DNA of 64,000 nucleotides. It comes from Streptomyces nojiriensis (GTDB lineage Bacteria; Actinomycetota; Actinomycetes; Streptomycetales; Streptomycetaceae). Below are positions 56,047-64,000 of this stretch, in pieces (position 1 is the stretch's first letter; the number at the start of each line of letters is the position of its first letter). Position numbers and translations under genes: made by a program. The DNA lies in the NCBI RefSeq assembly GCF_017639205.1, contig NZ_CP071139.1:3974001-4038000 (forward strand). The letters run 5' to 3'. The notes below the pieces were generated by a model. The model was given only the letters and a program-made list of their open reading frames with translations, had not been told where the DNA came from and made no database searches.

Positions 56047-56949
56047 CTACATCTCCTCCGTGACGTAACGGTGAAGCCAGGTGCGGAACTCGGGGCCCAG
56101 GTCCTCGCGCTCGCACGCGAGGCGGACGATGGCCCGCAGGTAGTCGCCGCGGTCCCCGGTGTCGTAGCGACGGCCCCGGAAGACCACGCCGTGCACCGGG
56201 CCACCGACGGTCTCGTCGGCGGCCAGCTTCTGCAGGGCGTCGGTGAGCTGGATCTCCCCACCGCGGCCCGGCTCGGTCTCCCGCAGTATGTCGAAGATCG
56301 CGGGGTTGAGGACGTAGCGGCCGATGACCGCGTAGTTGCTGGGGGCGTCCTGGGGGTCCGGCTTCTCGACGAGGCCGGTGATGCGGACCACGTCCTCCTC
56401 GTCCGTGGCCTCGACGGCGGCGCAGCCGTAGAGGTGGACGTTGGCCGGGTCGACCTCCATGAGCGCGATGACGGTGCCGCCGGTGCGGGCGTAGATGTCC
56501 GCCATCTGGCGCAGCAGCGGGTCGCGCGGGTCGATGAGGTCGTCGCCGAGCAGGACGGCGAAGGGCTCGCGGCCGACGTGCGGCTCGGCGCACAGCACCG
56601 CGTGGCCGAGGCCCCGCGGGTCGCCCTGGCGGACGTAGTGCATGGTCGCCAGGTCGCTGGACTCCTGGACCTTCTTCAGGCGGTCGTCGTCGCCCTTGGC
56701 GATGAGGGCCGACTCCAGCTCGTAGTTCCGGTCGAAGTGGTCTTCCAGGGCACGCTTGTTACGCCCAGTGATCATGAGCACGTCGTCGAGCCCGGCTCCG
56801 ACGGCCTCCTCGACCACGTACTGGATGGCCGGCTTGTCCACAACCGGGAGCATTTCCTTCGGGGTCGCCTTGGTCGCCGGAAGGAAGCGGGTGCCGAGGC
56901 CAGCGGCCGGAATCACGGCCTTCTTGATCACGGGGTGCAACATAGTCAT
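56047..56949 (-). CDS. galU: UTP-glucose-1-phosphate uridylyltransferase
   Basis: 300 aa. Nucleotidyltransferase motif IPAAGLGTRFLPATKATPKE, KPAIQYVVEEAV, LLGDDLID, GLVEKPDP. Makes UDP-glucose for cell-wall glycans, trehalose and, through GalE, UDP-galactose. Start ATG 56949 fits a leaderless promoter (TATCGT 7 nt upstream); ATG 56943 with GGGG is the alternative. First gene of the galU-glp-moaC-mogA-rimJ string; divergent from the 5-FTHF cyclo-ligase gene. Confidence 0.93.
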   Translation of the reverse strand: MTMLHPVIKKAVIPAAGLGTRFLPATKATPKEMLPVVDKPAIQYVVEEAVGAGLDDVLMITGRNKRALEDHFDRNYELESALIAKGDDDRLKKVQESSDLATMHYVRQGDPRGLGHAVLCAEPHVGREPFAVLLGDDLIDPRDPLLRQMADIYARTGGTVIALMEVDPANVHLYGCAAVEATDEEDVVRITGLVEKPDPQDAPSNYAVIGRYVLNPAIFDILRETEPGRGGEIQLTDALQKLAADETVGGPVHGVVFRGRRYDTGDRGDYLRAIVRLACEREDLGPEFRTWLHRYVTEEM

Positions 56950-57011
56950 GCCCCGAACGATAGTGGTCTTCCGTCGAACACCGGACGAGATCGCAGCACG
57001 TAGATACAGGT

Positions 57012-57659
57012 ATGCCCCGATTCGGAAGGATATTTGATTTCCTCGTGGCAGAGAACCCGCCCACCGCCTCCGCCAAGGCCGAACTGCGCCGAGAACTGCT
57101 CGCCGCGCGCCGTGCCTTGTCCCCCGAGAACCGCCGCACGGCGGCCGCCGCACTCGCCGTCAGCTCCTTCGAGCTGCCCGAACTGGCCGGTGCCCACACG
57201 GTGGCGGCGTACGTGTCGATCGGCACCGAACCCGGCACCCGGGAGCTCCTCGACGCCCTGCGCGCGGCCGGCAAGCGGGTGCTGCTCCCCCTGCTGCTGC
57301 CCGACAACGACCTCGACTGGGCGGCGTACGAGGGCCCGGCCTCACTCGCCGAGGCCGCCCACCCGGGCAAGATGCGGCTGCTGGAGCCGACCGGCCCCGC
57401 GCTCGGGCCGGACGCGGTCACCGGGGCCGACGCCGTACTGCTGCCCGGGCTCGCGGTGGACGGCCGCGGCATGCGCCTCGGCCGCGGCGGGGGCAGTTAC
57501 GACCGGGTGCTGGAGCGGCTGGAGCGCGCCGGGGCGCATCCCGCGCTGGTCGTGCTCCTCTACGACGACGAGGTGGTCGCGCGGGTCCCGGAGGAACCGC
57601 ACGACCACCCCGTGCAAGCGGTGGCGACCCCGTCAGGGGTGCACCGCTTCAGTCCATGA
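57012..57659 (+). CDS. 5-formyltetrahydrofolate cyclo-ligase
   Basis: 215 aa. ATP-dependent recycling of 5-formyl-THF to 5,10-methenyl-THF. Conserved KAELRREL, VAAYVSIGTEPGT, and the diagnostic GMRLGRGGGSYDRVL near the C-terminus, plus HDHPVQAVATP. The start is uncertain: ATG 57012 (possibly leaderless) or GTG 57045, the latter beginning nearer the conserved core. Convergent with the penicillin-acylase-like gene. Confidence 0.9.
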   Translation: MPRFGRIFDFLVAENPPTASAKAELRRELLAARRALSPENRRTAAAALAVSSFELPELAGAHTVAAYVSIGTEPGTRELLDALRAAGKRVLLPLLLPDNDLDWAAYEGPASLAEAAHPGKMRLLEPTGPALGPDAVTGADAVLLPGLAVDGRGMRLGRGGGSYDRVLERLERAGAHPALVVLLYDDEVVARVPEEPHDHPVQAVATPSGVHRFSP

Positions 57660-57682
57660 CGGCCTGAGCCGCGCCCCGGCCC

Positions 57683-60538
57683 TTACGAGCCCTCGGGCTT
57701 GAGGGTCAGGGTGTCGACCGTGGCCTTCTCGACGGCGTCCTTGCCGAAGGGCCACTCCAGCAGCTCGCCCTTGGCCCACATCGTCGTCTGGTCCGTGTAG
57801 TGCGCGTTGTACGCGTGCCCCGAGGCGCCCGTCAGGTTGATCCAGCGCGACTTGTCGAGGTCGTTGAGGTTCACGACCATCCGCATCGAGGGCACCCACG
57901 TGACCCCGTACCCGCTGGAGGCGTTCCAGCCGGTCGCGTTGACCGTGGCCTCGCCGCCGCCCACGTCCCACGGGCCGCGGTTGAGGAGCCACTGCATGAA
58001 GCCGGGGCCCTCGGTGCCGATCGTCTGGTTCTTCAGCGTCAGCTGGTGCAGGCGGCCCCAGCTCCAGGTGGACTGGTCCTTGCCGAGCTTGGCGGTCAGC
58101 TCCCAGCGGGCGTCGCGCATGGCCCGGGCGAACAGCTCGTCGCGGGTGGTGGCCGCCGGCTGGGTCACGGTCCGCGGCGAGCTCCACCACGGCGACTTCT
58201 CGTCCTTGACCAGGCGGCGGACCACCTCGAACCAGCGGTCGCCGCCGTCGGGCTGCGCCGAGTCGGAGCCGCGGGTGCCGCATTCGCGGACCGTCTTGGC
58301 GAGGTCGTCGGCCGGGCCGGTGCCGTTGCCGACGACACTCATGCAGCTGCCCTCGATCCGCAGCTCCTTGGGCATCTTGTCGCCGAAGGACAGCTTGAGG
58401 ATGTGGCGCCAGACCGCATTGAAGTAGGCCGCGGCCGCCGAGTCGGGCTCCTGCGTGTAGTTCCAGCCGTCCAGCAGCTTCTGCGCGGCGCGCACGCCCG
58501 GGTCCGAGACCTCTATCTTCGCCAGCATCGGGGTCAGCAGCGCGGCGATCTCGCTGCTGTTGTCCATCTGCATGGTGCGCATGTCGTCGGTCGAGATCCG
58601 GCCGCCGTCCTTGATCTTCGCCTCGATGAGGTCGTTGATCCGCTGGCTGCGGGCGCCGTAGCCCCAGTCGGTGGTCAGCAGGTACGGGTACTTGCCCGCG
58701 CCGGTCCCGCTCTCCACGACGGCCTGGTTGGCGGTCACGATGTAGCCGCGGGACGGGTTGTAGTCCCAGGGCATCTCGTTCTGCGGGATGTAGCCGGCGT
58801 TGCTGTCCTTGCCGCCCTTCCAGGCGTACTTGGAGTCCCAGCCCGGGGCGGGCATCCGGCCGTCGTGCTGGCCGCGCACCGGGATGCGGCCCGGGGCCTG
58901 GTAGCCGATGTTGCCGTTGGCGCCCTTGTTGTCGGCATAGATCAGGTTCTGCGACGGGACCTCGAAGTCGGCGGCCGCCTTGCGGAAGTCCTCGAAGGTC
59001 TTGGCCTTGTCGAGCTTGAAGATCGCGTCCATGGACTTGCCCGGGTCCAGCGCCGTCCAGCGCAGGGCGACGGCGTAGCCGTCGCCGCGGTCGGGGGCGG
59101 AGCTGGCGACGGGGGCGCGGGTGCCGACCGTGCCGAGCTGCTCGCTGCGGTCGGAGACGAGCGGGCCGTTGTTCGTGGTGCGGACGGTGATCTTCTTGCT
59201 GTCGCCGCCCGCGACCTTGATGACCTCTTCACGGGTGGCGAAGGGGACCACCCTGCCGTCGTAGACGTAGCCCTCGGGCTTGACCTGCTCCAGGTAGAGG
59301 TCGGTGACGTCGGCACCGAGGTTGGTCATGCCCCAGGCGATGTCGGTGTTGTGGCCTATGACCACGCCGGGCATCCCGGAGAAGGTGTAGCCGGCCACGT
59401 CGTACTGGCACTGGGCCGAGACCGTACGGCAGTGCAGGCCCATCTGGTACCAGACCGAGGGCAGCTGCGGGGACAGGTGCGGGTCGTTCGCGAGCAGCGG
59501 CTTGCCGGTGGTCGTGTACTTGCCGGAGACGACCCACGAGTTCGAGCCGATGCCGCTGCCGTTGGGGCCGAGGATCGCGGGGATCTCGTCCAGGGTGTCG
59601 GCGAGCGAGGCCAGCTGGGTGCGCAGGCCCACGGTCGCGCCCTGGGCGGCGGCGTTGTCGGCCAGGCCGTTGGCCGGGGTCGTGACGGTCTGGGTTCCGA
59701 CGGTGTTGGCGCCGGCGGAGCCGTTGCCCGAGCCGGTCCCGGTGCCGGTGCCCGAGCCGCTGCCCGCGGCGCCGCCCTGCGGGGTGTACTTCCCGCCGTC
59801 GACCTTGCCGCCCTCGACTATCGGCTTGTTCCGTTCGAAGGGGTACGGCGGGTAGAGCTCGTCGATCTGCGCCTGCGAGAGCTTGGTCGCCATCAGCGCG
59901 CGGTCGATCTCGTCCTGCATGTTGCCGCGCAGGTCCCACGCCATCGCCTTGAGCCAGGCCACCGAGTCCACCGGCGACCACTGCTCGGGCTTGTAGTCGT
60001 CGCTGAGCTTGAGCGCGGCGTGCTCGACGGAGAGGTCCTTGCCGGACTTCCCCTTCAGGTACGCGTTGACCCCGTCGGCGTAGGCCTGGAGGTACTTCTT
60101 GGTCTCCGGCGAGAGCTTCTTGTCGAACTCCTCCTGCGCGACCTGGCGCCAGCCCAGCGTGCGCAGGAAGGCGTCGGCCTCGACCTGGCCGGAGCCGAAC
60201 ATCTCGGAGAGCCGGCCGGACGTCATGTGACGTCGTACGTCCATCTCCCAGAACCGGTCCTGCGCGTGCACGAAGCCCTGCGCGCGGAAGAGGTCGTCGT
60301 CGTTGTCCGCGTAGAGCTGCGGAATGCCGTGGGCGTCGCGCTTGACCTCGACGGTCCCGGTCAGGCCCGGCACCTTCAGGGAGCCGGTCGTCTGGGGGAA
60401 GGAGGCGCGCACGCTGTCCACGCTCCAGTACGCCCCGTAGCCGAGGCCCGCGAAGAGCGCCAGGACCAGGACGAGCACGATCAGACGGGCGCGTCGTCCC
60501 TTCTTCTTGACGGGAGGAGCGGTTTCGTTGGCGGGCAT
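57683..60538 (-). CDS. penicillin-acylase-family Ntn hydrolase, membrane-anchored
   Basis: 951 aa. A cytoplasmic KKKGRRAR, a transmembrane anchor (about 19-38), then a penicillin amidase/acylase S45 domain: alpha-chain-like DAHGIPQLYADNDDDLFRAQGF, a Gly/Ser/Thr-rich spacer (about 257-275), then G331-Ser332 with SNSWVV, where autocleavage would expose the nucleophile Ser. WGMTNLGADVTDLYLE and Asn-containing motifs follow. Such enzymes cleave N-acyl groups (penicillins, acyl-homoserine lactones, lipopeptides). ATG 60538. No neighbouring pathway indicates the substrate. Confidence 0.92.
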   Translation of the reverse strand: MPANETAPPVKKKGRRARLIVLVLVLALFAGLGYGAYWSVDSVRASFPQTTGSLKVPGLTGTVEVKRDAHGIPQLYADNDDDLFRAQGFVHAQDRFWEMDVRRHMTSGRLSEMFGSGQVEADAFLRTLGWRQVAQEEFDKKLSPETKKYLQAYADGVNAYLKGKSGKDLSVEHAALKLSDDYKPEQWSPVDSVAWLKAMAWDLRGNMQDEIDRALMATKLSQAQIDELYPPYPFERNKPIVEGGKVDGGKYTPQGGAAGSGSGTGTGTGSGNGSAGANTVGTQTVTTPANGLADNAAAQGATVGLRTQLASLADTLDEIPAILGPNGSGIGSNSWVVSGKYTTTGKPLLANDPHLSPQLPSVWYQMGLHCRTVSAQCQYDVAGYTFSGMPGVVIGHNTDIAWGMTNLGADVTDLYLEQVKPEGYVYDGRVVPFATREEVIKVAGGDSKKITVRTTNNGPLVSDRSEQLGTVGTRAPVASSAPDRGDGYAVALRWTALDPGKSMDAIFKLDKAKTFEDFRKAAADFEVPSQNLIYADNKGANGNIGYQAPGRIPVRGQHDGRMPAPGWDSKYAWKGGKDSNAGYIPQNEMPWDYNPSRGYIVTANQAVVESGTGAGKYPYLLTTDWGYGARSQRINDLIEAKIKDGGRISTDDMRTMQMDNSSEIAALLTPMLAKIEVSDPGVRAAQKLLDGWNYTQEPDSAAAAYFNAVWRHILKLSFGDKMPKELRIEGSCMSVVGNGTGPADDLAKTVRECGTRGSDSAQPDGGDRWFEVVRRLVKDEKSPWWSSPRTVTQPAATTRDELFARAMRDARWELTAKLGKDQSTWSWGRLHQLTLKNQTIGTEGPGFMQWLLNRGPWDVGGGEATVNATGWNASSGYGVTWVPSMRMVVNLNDLDKSRWINLTGASGHAYNAHYTDQTTMWAKGELLEWPFGKDAVEKATVDTLTLKPEGS

Positions 60539-60771
60539 CGCTGTCCTTAGAGGGGCAGGGTGGTCCTGGGAGTACTGGGAGCAACCATAGGCGTAGGACC
60601 GCCTTCGTTGATCCGCCAGGGGTCGAGGTGCTGAGGACAGGGGGGAACAGGCGTTTCACAATGTGGTTATCGCGTAAAGGGCGCGTCAAAGATTAGGTAA
60701 GGTAACGAACTACTTGCCGAACTTGTCGCCGGGAGGATCGATCCGCCGGGCGCATTGAGGAGGGCCGCCCG

Positions 60772-62277
60772 CTGACTGTCCACACGCTCAATGAGCTTCT
60801 GCTGGTCTGCTCGCTCGTGCTGCTCGTCGCCGTGGCGGCGGTACGCATCTCTTCACGCAGCGGCCTCCCCAGCCTGCTCATCTACCTCGGCATAGGCATC
60901 GCCATAGGCCAGGACGGCATCGGTGACGTCGCATTCGACAATGCCGAGCTGACCCAGGTCATCGGTTATGCCGCGCTCGTCGTGATCCTCGCCGAGGGTG
61001 GTCTGGGCACCAAGTGGAAAGAGATCAAGCCGGCCCTGCCGGCCGCGGTCATGCTGTCACTGGTGGGCGTAGCGGTCAGCGTGGGCGTGACGGCGGCGGG
61101 AGCGCATTACCTGGTCGGACTGGAATGGCGCCAGGCCCTGCTGATCGGCGCGGTCGTCTCCTCGACCGACGCGGCGGCCGTCTTCTCGGTGCTGCGCAAG
61201 GTGCCGCTGCCCGCCCGGATCACCGGCGTCCTGGAGGCCGAGTCCGGTTTCAACGACGCACCCGTCGTCATCCTGGTGGTGGCCTTCTCGACCGTCGGCC
61301 CGGTGGACGAGTGGTACGTCCTGATCGGCAAGATCGCCCTGGAGCTGGCCATCGGCGCCGCGATCGGCCTGACCGTGGGCTTCCTGGGCGCGTACGGGCT
61401 GCGGCACGTGGCGCTGCCCGCCTCCGGCCTGTACCCGATCGCCGTGATGGCCATCGCCATCGTGGCGTACGCGGCCGGCGCGATCGCGCACGGCTCCGGC
61501 TTCCTGGCGGTGTACCTGGCGGCGATGGTGCTCGGGAACGCGAAGCTCCCGCACTGGCCCGCCACCCGGGGCTTCGCCGACGGGCTCGGCTGGATCGCCC
61601 AGATCGGCATGTTCGTGCTGCTGGGCCTGCTGGTCACCCCGCACGAGCTGGTCCGCGACTTCTGGCCCGCCGTGGTCATCGGGCTGGTGCTGACGATGGT
61701 GGCGCGCCCCCTGGAGGTCTTCATCAGCCTGCTGCCCTTCCGGATCTCCTGGCAGGAGCAGGTGCTGATGTCGTGGGCGGGCCTGCGCGGGGCCGTGCCC
61801 ATCATCCTGGCGACCATCCCGATGGTGTCCGGGATCGAGGGCAGCGACCGCGTCTTCAACATCGTCTTCGTGCTGGTCGTCGTCTACACCCTGGTGCAGG
61901 GTCCGACCCTGCCCTGGCTCGCGCGCAAGCTGAACCTGGGAAGCGGGGACGAGGGCGCCCTCGACCTCGGGATCGAGTCGGCGCCGCTGGAGAAGCTGCG
62001 CGGGCACCTGCTCTCCTTCTCCATCCCGCCGGCCTCGCGGATGCACGGCGTGGAGGTGAGCGAGCTGCGGCTGCCGCCGGGGGCCTCGGTCACGCTGGTG
62101 GTCCGGGACGCGAAGAGCTTCGTACCGGCGCCGTCGACCGTGCTGCGGCACGGGGACGAGCTGCTGGTGGTGGCCACGGACCCGGTGCGGGACGCGGCGG
62201 AGGCACGGCTGCGGGCGGTGGCCCGGGGCGGCAAGCTCGCGGGGTGGCTGGGCACGGGCGGACCCGTCTCGCGCTAG
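60772..62277 (+). CDS. K+(Na+)/H+ antiporter with TrkA-C regulatory domain, probable CTG start
   Basis: 501 aa, 12-13 transmembrane helices of the CPA1 family (VVILAEGGLGTKW, SSTDAAAVFSVLR, SGFNDAPVVI with the ion-site Asp, WAGLRGAVPI). The TrkA-C domain (about 405-480) is expected to sense nucleotides. The frame extends to CTG 60772, which has a perfect SD GAGGAGGG 7 nt upstream; the first in-frame GTG (60817) would cut helix 1 and has no SD. Therefore CTG is the likely start. Upstream is an AT-rich promoter region (60640-60720). Confidence 0.88.
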   Translation: MTVHTLNELLLVCSLVLLVAVAAVRISSRSGLPSLLIYLGIGIAIGQDGIGDVAFDNAELTQVIGYAALVVILAEGGLGTKWKEIKPALPAAVMLSLVGVAVSVGVTAAGAHYLVGLEWRQALLIGAVVSSTDAAAVFSVLRKVPLPARITGVLEAESGFNDAPVVILVVAFSTVGPVDEWYVLIGKIALELAIGAAIGLTVGFLGAYGLRHVALPASGLYPIAVMAIAIVAYAAGAIAHGSGFLAVYLAAMVLGNAKLPHWPATRGFADGLGWIAQIGMFVLLGLLVTPHELVRDFWPAVVIGLVLTMVARPLEVFISLLPFRISWQEQVLMSWAGLRGAVPIILATIPMVSGIEGSDRVFNIVFVLVVVYTLVQGPTLPWLARKLNLGSGDEGALDLGIESAPLEKLRGHLLSFSIPPASRMHGVEVSELRLPPGASVTLVVRDAKSFVPAPSTVLRHGDELLVVATDPVRDAAEARLRAVARGGKLAGWLGTGGPVSR

Positions 62278-62676
62278 AGCGCCGCCGGAGCGCGCTCGGA
62301 GAGCATTTAGAGCGCCGTTCTAATTCGCCGAATTCGCCGAACTATGACCGCTTTTGTCTGATTTTCCGGGCTCTTTACATGCGAAGCGGCCGTTAATCCC
62401 AGGTGAAGACGCCCCTTGTCGCCGAATTCACAGGGCGTGGTAGTGGCTTTCCCTGTACGATGAAGGCACACCAGATCGAACCAACTCTGCCTGACGCAGA
62501 GCTGGCGCGACCGCAAAGCGGCCGTGGCACCACCCCGACGTGGGCGCCCAGGTATCACTCGGTTCTGCGCAAGAGGACAGCTCTCGGGGCTCCCACATGT
62601 ACGGGTGCGGCCGCTCACAAGGCGGAGCACCGTCCGCAGACGGGGACGCTCTACCAGGCAGCGGAAAGGCAAGGCC
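62278..62676 (+). other. long leader region before the MFS gene
   Basis: 399 nt without a supported gene. It contains a 9-bp tandem repeat AATTCGCCG (62322-62339). A -10-like TACGAT (62456-62461) suggests transcription from about 62468, which leaves about 210 nt of untranslated leader. The leader has hairpins CTCTGC-N5-GCAGAG (about 62486-62502) and CCGC-AAA-GCGG near 62512-62522, and more potential stems beyond. Confidence 0.5.
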
Positions 62677-64000
62677 GTGACATCCGCGGTCACGACCGAC
62701 ACGTCCGCCCGCCCCGGCTACGGGCAGCTCCTGCGCACTCCCGGCGCCCTCGGCTTCGTACTCCCCGGCTTCGCAGCACGACTCCCCTTCGGCATGCTGA
62801 CGATCAGCATCCTGCTGCTGGTCCAGCACACCACCGGTTCCTACGGCAGCGCCGGCATCGTCGCCGCCGTCACCGGTATCTCCATGGCACTGTCCGCCCC
62901 GCTGATGGGCATCTTCACCGACCGCTTCGGCCAGACCGCCGTCCTGCTGCCCGTGGTCCTCGCGCACTCCGCCGCCGTCATCGGCCTGGCCGCGCTGGCA
63001 CTGCTGGACGCGCCGGTCCTCGCGCTGGCCGCGGCAGCCGTACCCGCCGGCGCCACGGTGCCGCAGGTCGGCCCGATGGTCCGGGCGCGCTGGGCCGCCA
63101 AGCTGGAGGGCTCCCCGCTGCTGCCGACGGCCGCCGCCTTCGAGTCCGTCACCGACGAGTTCACCTTCGTCGTCGGCCCGGTCCTGGCGACCGCGCTGTG
63201 CACCGGCGTCCACCCGGCGGCCGGCCTGGTCACCGAGGCCACCCTGACCCTGCTCGGCGGCCTGCTCTTCGCGGCCCAGCGGGCCAGCCAGCCCAAGACG
63301 CACGCCCCGTCGGTCACCGGCGAGAAGCGCGCCTTCGCGCTGTCCTTCCCCGGCCTGCGCGTCCTGATCTTCGCCTTCCTCGGGATCGGCGCCGTCTTCG
63401 GCGGCATGCAGGTCTCGCTCGCCGCCTTCTCCAGCGAGATGGGCAACCCCGGCGCCAACGGCCTGCTCTACGGAGTCTTCGCCGCGGGCAACATGATCGC
63501 CGGCATCGCCATGGGCGCCATCGCCTGGAAGATCGGTCCGCGCCGCCGACTGATCCTGGGCTACATCGGCCTCACCGCCGCCGCCTCCGTCCTGTGGGCG
63601 GCGAACTCGATGATCCTGCTGGGCGCGCTCGGCCTGGTCGTCGGCCTGTTCATCGCCCCGGCGCTGATCACCGGCTACACGATGGTCGAGCAGCTGGTCC
63701 CCGCGAACGCGCGGACCGAGGCCTTCACCTGGCTGACCGGCTCGATCGCCTTCGGTCAGGCCATCGCCGTCATCCTGGCCGGCCGCCTGACGGACGCGCA
63801 CGGATCCTCGTTCGGCTTCCTGGTGCCCATGGGCGCCACCGCGCTCGCGCTGGCCACCCTGCTGGCGCTGCGCGCGAAGCTCGCCCCGAAGGCCCCGAGC
63901 CGGATCGTGAACGCCTCCGCGCAGGAGGACGTGCCCGCGGCCCCGGCCGAGGCACAGGCGAAGACCCAGGCGAAGGCCCCGGCGGCCGCCCCCACCACCC
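62677..64000 (+). CDS. MFS transporter (cut by window end)
   Basis: 441 codons are visible; no stop before the window end. About 12 hydrophobic helices: LRTPGALGFVLPGFAARLPF opens helix 1, and the MFS loop 2-3 equivalent reads MGIFTDRFGQ. The second six helices are well conserved (GANGLLYGVFAAGNMIAGIA; TGSIAFGQAIAVILAGRLTD). The C-terminus is Ala/Pro-rich and unfinished. GTG 62677 with GGAAAGGC about 6 nt upstream. Substrate not inferable. Confidence 0.88.
   Translation, partial: MTSAVTTDTSARPGYGQLLRTPGALGFVLPGFAARLPFGMLTISILLLVQHTTGSYGSAGIVAAVTGISMALSAPLMGIFTDRFGQTAVLLPVVLAHSAAVIGLAALALLDAPVLALAAAAVPAGATVPQVGPMVRARWAAKLEGSPLLPTAAAFESVTDEFTFVVGPVLATALCTGVHPAAGLVTEATLTLLGGLLFAAQRASQPKTHAPSVTGEKRAFALSFPGLRVLIFAFLGIGAVFGGMQVSLAAFSSEMGNPGANGLLYGVFAAGNMIAGIAMGAIAWKIGPRRRLILGYIGLTAAASVLWAANSMILLGALGLVVGLFIAPALITGYTMVEQLVPANARTEAFTWLTGSIAFGQAIAVILAGRLTDAHGSSFGFLVPMGATALALATLLALRAKLAPKAPSRIVNASAQEDVPAAPAEAQAKTQAKAPAAAPTT

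Noticed and set aside
60693..60706. Iron (DmdR/IdeR) box before the antiporter
   Set aside because: TTAGGTAAGGTAAC matches only one half of the consensus and the gene is not iron-related.
62460..62680. Protein-coding gene in the MFS leader
   Set aside because: The ATG frame runs on into the transporter in another frame, turns Arg/His-rich, and has no conserved content; kept only as a possible leader peptide.

Overview
The window is high-GC actinobacterial chromosome, almost certainly from a Streptomyces or close relative. Support comes from extreme G/C at third codon positions, frequent GTG starts, 4-nt start/stop overlaps, and lineage markers: an SsgA-like sporulation protein, SepX, RpfB, a Tricorn protease homologue and an actinobacterial protein O-mannosyltransferase. 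From memory, the gene order resembles the S. coelicolor core region running from ppc through tam/tamR, rpfB, pmt and ssgE to galU. Most of the window is ordinary core chromosome. I see no phage, transposase, CRISPR array or biosynthetic gene cluster.

1-10.1 kb: the 3' end of pth, ppc (minus), a fatty-acid desaturase coupled to a TetR regulator, a VOC protein and trans-aconitate methyltransferase (minus) divergent from a TamR-like MarR regulator with a palindromic operator between them, then two LuxR-type response regulators flanking galE. One of the two has lost its phospho-acceptor Asp. 10.2-18.7 kb: three membrane-anchored PQQ/beta-propeller proteins with Pro/Gly/Gln-rich cytoplasmic tails. 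Two of them are a recent tandem duplication that left a decayed copy of the neighbouring ABC-F 3' end behind. Then come an ABC-F ATPase and an acyltransferase-3 membrane protein.

18.8-26.6 kb: a housekeeping string, ispE-rsmA-rpfB-tatD-Zn-ribbon protein-rsmI (all minus, several start/stop overlaps), divergent from pmt. 26.6-31.6 kb: a small degraded patch (pentapeptide-repeat remnant, frameshifted GNAT), a small secreted four-Cys protein, a class B penicillin-binding protein, a YbaK-type deacylase and a beta-lactamase-fold hydrolase. 31.7-41.7 kb: a Ni/Co ECF transporter (cbiM-N fusion, cbiQ, cbiO) with a Nur-type box over its promoter, ssgE, an MMPL exporter with its TetR regulator, Tricorn protease, and a small hydrophilic protein.

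41.8-51.6 kb: a three-gene BVMO/hydrolase/SDR operon similar in content to the mycobacterial mymA operon, divergent from a MerR regulator. It is followed by xthA, a GNAT, a CoA-transferase family protein, an aldo/keto reductase, a hypothetical and tRNA-Ala(CGC). A GC-rich dispersed repeat recurs three times and supplies the C-terminal tail of the BVMO. 51.7-64 kb: galU, glp (MoeA/gephyrin-like), moaC, mogA and a RimJ-like GNAT next to sepX. This is the genomic setting of the corynebacterial Glp-GlpR divisome pair, with two molybdenum-cofactor genes inserted. Then come a 5-FTHF cyclo-ligase, a penicillin-acylase-family Ntn hydrolase, a K+(Na+)/H+ antiporter apparently starting at CTG, and an MFS transporter running off the window after an unusually long leader.

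Functions come from recognised motifs and family knowledge, without database searches. Starts were chosen by Shine-Dalgarno spacing, start/stop overlap or leaderless promoter geometry.
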